Shown here: piece after piece, positions 11,101 through 22,800 of the stretch
Layout: every line of letters starts with the position of its first letter
Position numbering within the stretch: position 1 is the stretch's first letter
NCBI GenBank assembly: GCA_946965045.2
Contig: OX337238.1
Location: 2,294,001-2,358,000, forward strand
Length of the DNA: 64,000 bases
Direction: 5' to 3'
Source: Epithemia pelagica
Lineage: Eukaryota > Bacillariophyta > Bacillariophyceae > Surirellales > Surirellaceae
Position numbers and translations under genes: made by a program
The notes under the pieces: model-generated
What the model saw: only the letters and a program-made list of their open reading frames with translations
What the model was told of the DNA's origin: nothing
Databases searched by the model: none

Positions 11101-14100
11101 CTTTGTCAGAACTTGAGCAAAAGGGCAATGACAATGGGAGTCATGCGTCCGAGAGTGCTGAGGTTGTGTCGACGCAGGTAGCAACCTTGCGTGCGGAAAA
11201 TACGCGTTTGCGAGAGGACGCTAGATCTGCGGACAGCTGGATGAAAATGGCCGTGGAGCGTTTCAAAACCATGGAACAGGAAAAAGTTGAGCTTCAGCAA
11301 CGTGTGGCATCTCTCGAACAGGATATGACGTCATCGGTTGGAGCTCAACAGCAACAATACACCCAGCAACAACAACAAATGCAACAAGAACACACCCGTG
11401 CGATGGAAGCCCTTGAAGACCAAATGCAACAGCAAGTGGATGAGGCTCAAAACGAGGTGGATCGATTAATGAACGAACTCGATTCAACTCGATCTAGCCA
11501 TGAAGAAGAACGTGATGAACTTCAAACTCGATTGGAAGATTTGAAGAATAAGTTTGATTCTGCCATATCGGTCCACGAGGAAGAACGTGACGAATTGCAA
11601 ACACGTGTAGAAGATCTGAAGCAGCAAGTGAACAGTGCGGTCCAAGAGAAAGCGCAAGCCGCGCCCCAATCTTCTCAAAATAACGCCACCGAAACTCCGG
11701 ACCTGCAGAATCAACTTACAGCCTTGCAAAAAGAGTTGCAGGAAGCAATCAAAATGAAAGACGAACAAATATATCAACATGAGGCAACAATTCGAGAACT
11801 GCAGGCTCGCATAGACTCTGGTTTAGGTTCTTATACGGTCGATGATATCCGAAGCCGTGATGAAGAAATCGAGCAGCTGCGTCAGTCGAACGACGCTGCT
11901 CAAGATTGGATGTCAAAGGCGGTCGAGCATCATAATATGCTCTCGGAGCAAGTGGCGACGCTCACGAATGAAAATCTACATCTGAAATCGGAGAACAAAG
12001 AGCTGCAGGACAAACTCTTGCCCTCTGAGGCGTCCGCACGCCTTACAGAACAGCTGGAAAAGGATACGGAAAAGCAAGGAGCGGAATTGGAGAGACTGAC
12101 GTCAGAGCTTGAGCAGAAGGAACAAGCGTTGAACGACCTTGTTGCCAGACATAATGATGAGATAGAGGGATTGAAAGCGTCTCTTGCTTCAGCCTCTATC
12201 CATGAAGAAGAGAGACATCCTGTGGCAACGGAGGAAGTTGCCTCTCTGCGAATACCGTTGGGTGACAAGATTGAGGAACTCAACAAATTGATTCATGAAC
12301 ACCAGTCTCTTCAAGACAAGTTTAATGAAGTCAATACTCGAGCATGTGATTTTGATATGGAGGTAGCAGAGTTGAAAGCAGAGTTGCAAGATGCAGAAGA
12401 GGGCAAGGAAATGTCTGAATCAAAATCCAGACATTTGGAAGAGAGACTTCAAGCGTTGATTGGAATGGAGGAACGTGTAAAAGAACTAGAAGGTAAGCTC
12501 GAAAACCTTGCGTTGAATGGTTGATCAGTTTATGCGAGGACTCACACAGGATAACAAAAACCTGCTTTTGTGACGTAATCACACATTGCAGCAGCTGAGG
12601 CTAAATGGAGCGAGGACATGGATCAATATCGAACTGTAAAGGACGAAGAAATTCGACAGCTGACTGATCGCATCGCCTCTTTGCAAGAGAATTGTGCGAG
12701 TCTCGAGGAGCGCTGCCGTGCGGCGGAATCTCGATCGATGGAACATGAAACAGAGCAGACGGCTGGTGAAAGTAGGAGCGAAGCAAATGAAATGGACAAG
12801 GTGCACGAGTTGGAGACTCAGCTGTCAAATCTCCGAGAAGAAATGGAAGTCCAAGAAAAAGAAGCCACACGTGTCATCTCACAGTGGCAAGAAAGTTATT
12901 CCTCGGTTGAAGCGCGATGCAATGAACTGCAAAGTCGCATAGTCGAGTTAGAGTTCACACGGACGTCTGTCGATGCAGCCATCATCAACGGGAAAGACAG
13001 TGACCACGTACAGTCCGCTAGAGTCGTGGAACTTGAACAGCTTTTGCACGAAAAAGAACGACAAGCAGCAGCCGTAGCGTCTCAATGGCAAGCTAGCTAC
13101 GAATATTTAAAGAACGAAAACGCCGAGCTCATGTCGCGACTTGAGGAGCAACCAAAGGTTCAAATAAACTCTGTCGATACAGGTAACGAGAGCGCCGAAC
13201 TCCAATCTCTGAATAATAGAGTTGAAGCAATGGAAATTCAGTTGCATCAAGCAAACGAGAATTCCTCCAAATCCGAGTCGTTGTGTGAGGGTTTACGAGC
13301 TGAAAAAAAGTCCCTGGCAGCGCAGCTTGTAACCATGTCGCATGAATATGACGATATGGTAGGCCAAGACGAGGAGCTGAAAAAGAAGTTAAGTTCTATG
13401 GAGCGAAAGGTGACGGACATGGAAGGTTCGTTGAGTACTTTAAAGGGCGTTGCAGAAGACCGTGCCTCTCACATAAAAGAACTTGAGGCAGAACTAGAAT
13501 CCAAAACCGCCGAACTTGCTGGTGAAGAAAGCGAGGCTGATGAAGTGATTAAAGAATGGCAAGAGAGTTACAATGACCTCCAAAAAGAAAAGACAGAGAT
13601 CGAAAAGAAGCTCGACTCTCTCTCGTCAGATTATGACACAGCTTTATCTGAACGTGAACAGTACCACACAAGGGTGAGGGAATTGGAGTCAAAGCTTGAG
13701 GAGATAGAGTTGCAAAACGCGAATCTAGCTGAAGAACATGCTCGACGGATAAATGAACTTGAGGTAGAACTAGAATCCAAAACCGCCGAACTTGCTGGTG
13801 AAGAAAGCGAGGCTGATGAAGTGATTCAAGAATGGCAAGAGAGTTACAATGATCTTCAAAAAGAAAAGACAGAGATCGAAAAGAAGCTCGACTCTCTCTC
13901 GTCAGATTATGACACAGCTTTATCTGAACGTGAACAGTACCACGCAAGGGTGAGGGAATTGGAGTCAAAGCTTGAGGAGATAGAGTTGCAAAACGCGAAT
14001 CTAGCTGAAGAACATGCTCGACGGATAAATGAACTTGAGGTAGAACTAGAATCCAAAACCGCCGAACTTGCTGGTGAAGAAAGCGAGGCTGATGAAGTGA

Positions 14101-17100
14101 TTAAAGAATGGCAAGAGAGTTACAATGACCTCCAAAAAGAAAAGACAGAGATCGAAAAGAAGCTCGACTCTCTCTCGTCAGATTATGACACAGCTTTATC
14201 TGAACGTGAACAGTACCACACAAGGGTGAGGGAATTGGAGTCAAAGCTTGAGGAGATAGAGTTGCAAAACGCGAATCTAGCTGAAGAACATGCTCGACGG
14301 ATAAATGAACTTGAGGTAGAACTAGAATCCAAAACCGCCGAACTTGCTGGTGAAGAAAGCGAGGCTGATGAAGTGATTCAAGAATGGCAAGAGAGTTACA
14401 ATGATCTTCAAAAAGAAAAGACAGAGATCGAAAAGAAGCTCGACTCTCTCTCGTCAGATTATGACACAGCTTTATCTGAACGTGAACAGTACCACGCAAG
14501 GGTGAGGGAATTGGAGTCAAAGCTTGAGGAGATAGAGTTGCAAAACGCGAATCTAGCTGAAGAACATGCTCGACGGATAAATGAACTTGAGGTAGAACTA
14601 GAATCCAAAACCGCCGAACTTGCTGGTGAAGAAAGCGAGGCTGATGAAGTGATTCAAGAATGGCAAGAGAGTTACAATGATCTTCAAAAAGAAAAGACAG
14701 AGATCGAAAAGAAGCTCGACTCTCTCTCGTCAGATTATGACACAGCTTTATCTGAACGTGAACAGTACCACGCAAGGGTGAGGGAATTGGAGTCAAAGCT
14801 TGAGGAGATAGAGTTGCAAAACGCGAATCTAGCTGAAGAACATGCTCGACGGATAAATGAACTTGAGGCAGAACTAGAATCCAAAACCGCCGAACTTGCT
14901 GGTGAAGAAAGCGAGGCTGATGAAGTGATTCAAGAATGGCAAGAGAGTTACAATGATCTTCAAAACGAAAAGACAGAGATCGAAAAGAAGCTCGACTCTC
15001 TCTTGTCCGAGCATAACGCTGCCTTGTCTGAACGGGATCAGTACCTCACGAGGGTGAGGGAGTTGGAGTCCACGCTTGAAGGTATAGAGTTGCAAAAGGT
15101 CACCGTGCAGTCTCAAGAAACGCGTATTGGAGTCCTGGAAACGCAACTGAAAGAAAAAGAGGATGAGCTTGCCAAATTATCGGGTGAAGATGAAATTATC
15201 GATGGGTTAGAGCAACATAATAAGTCTCTGGAAAAAGAATTAGAAGATCTGCGGTCTCGAATGGATACAGTGGCGTGTTCGCTAGATGAAGCCAGACAAA
15301 AAACAGAGAAGGATCGTGCGAAAATCGCTGAGCTGGAGTCAACTGTATTGAATGGTAACTTGGACAAGAACAAATTGACTGAAGCGACTGCTCGTATCAC
15401 AGAACTGGAGACTGAGCTACGAACCGCAGAAGATCAGTTTGCGAAGGACAGTGAAGAGGCTGATGAAATCATCACGCAGTGGAAAGACAGTCATGATGAG
15501 CTTGAAAGGGCGAAAGCAGAAGTTGATGAGGCGCTACATGAAGCTGTCTCGAGTCGAGACGAATATATGGCTATGGCTGATCAGCTTCAAACGGACCTAC
15601 TGGAAGCCCAGAGGTCGGTAGAACGTGGAAATGTTACTGAGCTGCAACAGCAAAAAGCTTCGTTAGAAGCCCTCATTGTTGGCAAAGATGAAGCCATTTC
15701 AGATGCTGTTTCGAAATTGGACACAGCGGAAGAAAGAATCCATTCCTTGGAACAAGAGCTTCTTATGAAAACAGAGGAGCTTGAAAAGGACGTACAAGAC
15801 GCCGATGATGTCATCAATCAATGGCAAGAAAGTTACAACCTTGTTTTGGCTGAAAAGGAAGAGGCAGAATCGCGTTTTGAATCAATATCGAAGGAATTAG
15901 CAGATTGCAAAACCAGGCACAGTGATGATCTTCGGCGCTGGGAAGAACGGCATGACCTTGCCATTGCCGAGAAAACTGATTTGGAATCGCGTTTGGAAGA
16001 CATATCGAACGAGATAGACCGAAAGCAAATAGAAACAAAAGAGGACTCCCTTGCATGGCAAGAAAAGATCGATGCAGTTGTCTCCGAGAAAACGGATATG
16101 GAACGTAGTCTCGAATCGATGTCCCAAAAGCTGGAAGATCAGAAAGTTAGTCTCTCGGAATTACAGGATAAATACGATTCCGTTGTCAACTTAAAGAACG
16201 AGACCGAGTCTCGTTTGCGAGTTGTGTCAGAGGAGGTAAAAGAAAATAATGCCCGACATAATGACGATATCCGTCAATGGAAGGAAAAGTACGATCATGC
16301 TGTGTTAGAAAAAGAGAAAGTTGAAAATCGGCTGGAGAGTGCGTTAGAAGAAATCAATGAGCAAAAGTCTAAAACTGATGGCGAAGCAAGTCTCTGGCAA
16401 GGAAAATACAATCTTGTAATGGAGGAGAAAAAAGAACTTGAGTGTCGTTTGGAGAACATATTGAAGGAACGCGAGCAGAACCATGATCTAGATTCAGAAC
16501 ACAAGGTTCATGGTTTAGATGATCTCGCGCAAGAGCATCAGAGGATCACGGAAGAACTCAACGTGAAATGCAAGTCACTAGAAGATTTGTCGGCAAAGCT
16601 TGCCAATAGCTTGGACTCAGTTAGAAGGGATCATACAAACAAAGAATCAGAATTTAAAAGAGAAACGGATGCACTCAAGCAATCCGTTAGTGAATATGAG
16701 ATTCGAGTGAAGGAATTGGAAGCAGCTTTGGCCGAAGAGGTTGAACAGGCCGACGAGGCCATTCAACAGTGGCAAGAAAGCTACGATGCGGTTCTAGCGG
16801 AAAAAGAAGAATTGGAATCAGCATTGAAGGATGCAAAAGGAAGTGAACCAATGGATTCCGAGCAAACCCTCCTAGTCACTGAGATAACTGAGGCAAAAGA
16901 CCTTTTGTCCAAGAGAGATTTGGAGCACCAGGAACTCTTAGATTCTTACACGGCAACCCTGCAACTCTTTGACGAACAGAAAGTGTCCTACGAGGAACAA
17001 CTCGAACTGTTCAGGTTGAAGGCTGAACGCTTTGAGGCTGAAGCCGCCAACTCGACTCAAAATCTGGAAGTCTTGAAGTCACAATACGATGATCTTCGAG

Positions 17101-19639
17101 CTGCGAAACAAGATATAGAAGAGGAGCTTCGTGTTCTGTCCAGAAAACTCGAAGAATCCACCACGCCGCCCAGCGAACAGAACCATGATCGAAGTCCGTC
17201 AAAAAACACATATAAAGACCAAGAAGATGTATTCCAGAACAAGGCGGACACAGAACGTTCGGAACGAATGGACGGAGACCCTAGAGGTTCCTTGGCTTTG
17301 GACGAAGACATAGTCCGTGGTTCCCATCATGGAACCGAGTCTGAACTTGATGGGCCCGGGCGCCTCACTAGTTACACTCCTCCACCACGAACAATTTCAG
17401 TTAATTTACAGGCTGAACTTGAATCAGAACGAGAAGCACGAAAAAATGAGGAGGATCGATGTATGAGATTAGAGCTCGAACATGAAGCGCAGAAGACCGA
17501 ATCGACAAGACTTATAAGGTCGTGGAGAGGTACGAGCAAGTTACTTATGTGTTTTGTGGTGCACAATTTATCAGTTAACTTTGTTTGATATTCAAATACG
17601 CTACAGGAGAAGCAGAAGAATTTGGTAAACTTCTGCAGAAGACACGTCTTGAACTGGAAACGCATCGCAAAGAGGCTAATGAGACTATAGCACGACTTGA
17701 GGCCCGCTGCGAAGAATTAGAATCAAAAGAATCGCGTGATATCGGAGATCATGGAAGACCAACAGAATCTGCTGTTGACACTGTTCCACGCGAAATGTAC
17801 GATAACGAAGTTGCGGTGAAAAGGAAAGCTGAAACTGAAGCATTAATGATGAATCAAAAGGTTGCAGAAAAAGAGGAAGAAATAGCTATTCTGAAACAGA
17901 AGTTAAGGGAAACTGAAGAGGCTCTATCGGTACGTCTGGAGTCGGCGATATCGGATTGTGAGCGAATCACTCGAGAACGAGATACACAAAGAACAATTGA
18001 AAATGAACGTTTCGCTGCTCTTGAGCGTAGCTTTGAGGACCTTCGAGGAAGCTTTGCCTCTCTGCAACAAGAACGTGACGCTCTGCGTCTTCAAGTTACA
18101 GAACTCGAGGGGGAGCTCAAGGAAGCTTTTGACGGACTGCAGTTCCACCTAACGAATGAAATCTCGGAACAAGCAACGAAGATGGCCGCTGACGCGCTGA
18201 GACAGCAGGTAGACGATTTGAGGCAGAAAGTCGAAAAGGAGGGCATGGCATCTCAGGCGGAGCGCACTGCGAGGCTAGCAGCTGAACAAGAAACTAAGCG
18301 ACTGAGGTCGGACCTGGCCGCAATATTTGGAATGGAACCAAGTGACGAGAATCAAAACGAAATCTTGAGGAGGACTGCGAAAGCAACCGAGCGTTTCCAA
18401 CGCTCTGAAAAAGCCGAGATCGATGAAATAAAAAACGCTGTTCAACGTGCGGTCGAGGAACTTGACTCCACGCGAACAGTCCTTGCTGGGACAGAGCAAC
18501 GTGCATCTGCCGCCGAGCTGCGTTCAGTTCAGTTGGAACAAGACTTGTTAACTTCCAAGAGTGATCTTGAATTGCTGTCTCAGATGATGGAAGAACTAAA
18601 AACCGCAGAATCCTCGAAACGAGTATCAATGGAAAACCGCATCTCAGCCTTTGAGGACGAGCAGAATGTTCTCCGCCGTCTCCACGAAGCAGAGGTGGAA
18701 AATTTGCGCAATGAACTCGAGCATGTTCGTTTGGAAAAAGAGGGTTTGTTTCAATCTCTAAAAGACTCCGAAAAGAGCAGGGAAGCTTTACTCCAGGCTT
18801 CGTCACGGAGCAGAGACCTCGACTCCGCTCAAAATGCTGCGCTTGAGTTGGCTCGGTTGAGAATGGAGAAGGCGCATCTCCTAGCAGCGTCTTCACAGGA
18901 AGCGTCGCGCACGGAACGTCGCATTAGAGAGCTAAGAGAGGCAGCAAAGTCTACAGCAGAAGCAGACGTCTTGGTGGAACGTGAACTACGAGCTGCCGCC
19001 GAACTTGCTTTGGAACGTGCTACAGCAGATCTACGAAACGCAAGGTCAAGGTTGACAACAACGGATGCTGCAACCTCGCAAAGGGGCTCAAACATGAATG
19101 TGCTGGAAGTGGAATTGAAGAAACTTAAGGATAGTTTATCGTTGCTGGAGGAAGAAAAGAAAGGACTTCAGCAGGAGCTGGATTTGTTGAAACAATCCTC
19201 TGAACAAAGGATTGTCAATCTGAAAGAAGAAGTCCGATCCGCAAAAGCGAAGGCCTTGCAGTCCGAACGTGCTGTCCGTCGCGACGCAGAGGTTCAGGCT
19301 GAGCTGGCGAAATTGCACAAAGACTCAGATGGACTTTCGGCATGTACTCAGGTTGATGAGGGAGATGATCAGTTCCACCACTCTTCCCGATTGTCTAGTC
19401 TGTATGATCTCGTCGAACAACAAAGGGACACAATAAAACAGCAACGAGATGCTCACTCGGCCTTAGAGAGTGACTTTGAAGGCCTTTTGGCTCTTCTTGC
19501 TCAAAACAAACTGGTTGAAGAAAGTCTTAGTGCTGCACTCATCGAAGCTGGGGGAGAAAAAGCCGTTACGGATGCGATCTCGAACGCCGAAGAAAAGGCG
19601 GTGGCTCAGTACGGAACATTTGTCCGAGTTGGTTGTTAA
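8171..19639 (+). CDS. USO1: Giant p115/Uso1-like golgin (vesicle tethering factor)
   Basis: Four exons: 8171-10727, 10810-12492, 12592-17529, 17607-19639. The three introns of 82, 99 and 77 nt have GTAAG or GTACG donors, and all three joins preserve the frame (for example EK-EKELSTMRL). The protein is about 3,736 aa. Residues about 1-830 are an armadillo-like globular head matching the p115/Uso1 head (RVLALQALHKLC, VLTQDCCAILHNLV, NQALLLAATLAEWPS). The remaining 2,900 residues are almost continuous coiled coil with glutamine- and glutamate-rich heptads. Animal p115 is about 960 aa and yeast Uso1 about 1,790 aa, so the rod here is extraordinarily long. The known family role is to tether ER-to-Golgi and intra-Golgi vesicles with Rab1 and SNAREs. 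No transmembrane anchor is seen. Six near-identical 92-aa repeats lie at about residues 1710-2250. The C-terminus lacks the long acidic tail of animal p115. Confidence 0.88.
13479..15110 (+). repeat. Six-copy 276-bp in-frame tandem repeat in the golgin rod
   Basis: Copies begin at 13479, 13755, 14031, 14307, 14583 and 14859, exactly 276 bp (92 codons) apart. Copies 1-5 are nearly identical at the DNA level; copy 6 diverges after about 14990. Each copy encodes ELEVELESKTAELAGEESEADE... through LAEEHARRIN. Copies 1 and 3 share variants (attaaagaatgg, gacctccaa, taccacaca), while copies 2, 4 and 5 share others (attcaagaatgg, gatcttcaa, taccacgca). This points to duplication of a two-copy, 552-bp unit followed by one further single-unit duplication. 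Confidence 0.95.
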
Positions 19640-19890
19640 AGACACCATTTCTTTCTATAGCGTGGAATTGGTTGTATTTTTTGTCTGTATCTGGGGCTGT
19701 CTGGAGAGATGATCATTTCATGATTTCATGTGATTGGTGGAAACTAGTGTGGCGTGCCATACGCGCAAATGAATTTTGAGCTACGTTGCTATTGGTGGAA
19801 AATCTTTGGTGTCTTGTATCCTCGGCCTCTCGATTTTGCATCATTTTGGTCAACTATAAGCTCATTGTTTTTGAATGACTCTACTTGAAC
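19640..19890. promoter_or_regulatory. Short intergenic/promoter gap
   Basis: About 250 bases between two plus-strand genes. It must contain the golgin 3' end and the promoter of the helicase gene. The repeated phrase attggtgg appears twice (near 19734 and 19790). No other motif is convincing. Confidence 0.3.
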
Positions 19891-22800
19891 ATGATGTTCT
19901 CTACACCTCTCGGTCACCAGGTGCCGCCACCTGATGAAGAAGAGCTCTTTTCATATAGATCCTCCTTCACTAGAGGGTTTACTGAGTATCACGAGCTTCT
20001 GCTTAATATCTGTCTGGGCTTTGTCCGCCCACCACCAGTGCAACGTAGACTAAACAAGATTTTGGATAAGAACGATCTTGGTCTTCTCAAAGGAATGGTC
20101 CAGATTGAGTTTTTGTCTGGTTTAGAGAAGAATAGATCGGGGACGGAAGAAGCCTCAGGAAAAGAAGACCCACACCCTTACGACGTCTTCCTCATGGAGA
20201 CGACCCTCTCTCGACAAGACATGGGAGTTGCTGTCTGCATGCCAACCAAAAGTGGTAAAAACCTTTGGTACAATGGCCGAACGGAGATATGGTCCCTAGA
20301 TTCTCCTCCCTTTCCAAAGTGGAGAATTGCTTCGCTTTCCGGGCCGGCACGTATTCTTGCAGCGCTTTCGGAGAATCCCGATGTTCACCCTTTAATGGAA
20401 GCTGCAATGAAGCGCGAGCTCCTCATGGATGCAGAAGAGGATTTGTCATCGCTCGATGAATCGAAAACATGGCACTTGAACGAGTCGCAAAAGGTTGCCG
20501 TTGCTACAGTCACCAGCCCAAGCTTTCAAAGTGGTTTCTTCTGTATCCAAGGACCCCCTGGGTATGTTCTTGATTGATCAATCGTTTGTAGGCGTGTGTT
20601 GCCCTAACTTACTACTTTTTTCAGGACCGGGAAAACATCGACTTTGACTGCGATGATATCAGCGATGAAGGAGCGCTCTCTTGTCCTCGCTCCATCGAAC
20701 GCCGCTGTGGCGAATATAGCGCTCAAGCTTTGGGCACAAGGAGGACTTGAATTGGAGGACATTATTGTTCACGGCTCGAACAGCGATCCTTCGGTTCACT
20801 TTTTGAATCCTCCTGCAAGGGGCATTCAGTACAGCACACTGGTCGAGGCATGGAAAAAAGAGAGAGACGCTTCCAAGCGAGATATCATTCTTCGAGAATT
20901 TGTCGAATGGCTGAAGATAAGGGAAGATCATAACCTCACATTGGCTGAACTTGGTCACATGTGTCCTTTCTTTGAGCTAACGTGTCGCGAAGGCCGTGCG
21001 CAGTACCAACAAGCGATAAATCAAGCAAAGGTACTTCTTTGCACTTTAAACTCTGCAGGATCGAAAACGATTCAGGATAATTTCTCCGCCCACACGATAT
21101 TCTTGGATGAAGCTTGTCAGTGCCCAGAAGCCGAGTTTTACATTGTCACTTCGTTTCCTCGTGTAAAAAGAGTTGTGGTTATGGGGGATCCTCAACAACT
21201 GCCATCTACTGTTCTTGACCGAACCTGCAAAGATTTCAACTATGGGTCTTCGTGGCTCGAGTCCGTCTACAAAACAAACCCCGACAAAATCCATCTTCTT
21301 GATACTCAGTACAGGATGGATCCATTAATTTTGAAGTTCCCGAACATGAAATTCTACGATAATCTTATTCAATGTGGGCGAAATGTATTGTCCAGAAATT
21401 CTCTTCTTTCTAAGCCGTTCGTCTTTGTTGACACAGATTCAGGGGGGCACGAAGAATTAGACAGTTTCTCGTGGAAAAACATCTTTGAAGTGACAGTTGT
21501 GAAGTCGATATTGATGACGGATTCGGACATAACACAGCTTTTGAAAAGTACCCGAGGGAAACGGGTAATTGTAATCACGCCGTACAAAGCTCAAGTTCAG
21601 CTCTTACGGTCAGCGCTGAAGCTTCCGTACCCTGATCACACTCTCGAAGTGAACACGGTGGATTCTTTCCAAGGGCAGGAAGGTGATGTTGTCGTGCTAT
21701 CAACTGTGAGAACACACAAAGTTGGCTTCGTCGACGACCGTCAGCGCCTCAATGTTGCTGTGACTCGAGCAAAAAGTGTTCTCCGAGTTGTAGGCGATGC
21801 GAAGTTCTTCAGTTCTCTGTCCCAATCTTCAACGTTACGCGCGCTTGTGGAGTTTTCCCTCTCTTGCGGAGTCCTGGAAAAGACCAAAGTGCGAACTATA
21901 CCATGGAGCCCTCCCAACTGGAGTTGTGAGACTTTTTTCAAGCCAGTCATGACAGTACGGTTTCTCGAATGTGTAAGTAGATGTCATGCATTTTTCATCT
22001 TGAAAGACAAGAAATAAGAAGACTTAAGTCTATCTTTTTCTTCAGGTTCGGAAATTGTCAAGTGTTTCCCGAAATATTTGCCAAAATACCCTTTTTGCTC
22101 TCGCCAAAGGTGATGAGAAATCTTTACTCTCGCCCATTCCAAAACGCTCCCTTCCTTCATGGTACATTTCATGTTTGCATGACTACTTTGATTTACGGAT
22201 TGTGTGGATTACGAAGCTTATAGACTGCAAACCCTCAATCGAAGCTCACTTCGCTGGAACTTACAAAGATTGTCTACGATTCACTCAGATGAATGCAGGT
22301 ATGATCCCTCCTGACACTTGTATAATGGAACCCAAGCTCGTAGGGGTGAGCCAGTGTGCAGAACAGCTCAGCCATCCTTCGAGTAAGGCAGAATTCACAG
22401 TATCATGGCCCGTGACAAATGTCACACAGAGAATAATGTTTTCTGGGGGGGACGAGCCAATCGGCAGTGTTCAACTTGACACATTTCAGGAACGAGTTGC
22501 TTGTGCATCTCCTCCTCTGATCATAGAGTCAAGGTCTGGAACCGGGAAAACTCTTGTTCTTCTGCAGCATTCGGCATATCATGCTCATATAGCGGACAAA
22601 AGACCTGCTTGCTTCGTAACGGTCTCCAGGCGTCTGCGTAATGAACTGGAATCCCGGTACAAACAAGTAAATCAAGCAGAGAATCTCCAGTTGCCAGACA
22701 CTTTATTCTTCACACTTTCCCAGCTGTTAGAAGATCTCCTGCAAGTAAGAAACATTCATGACTTTGACCAAAAACATCGATGTACGTATCTTGGTTACGT

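Noticed and set aside
13549-14796. Long minus-strand open frames inside the golgin repeat array
   Set aside because: They are copies of one antisense shadow produced by the 276-bp repeats.
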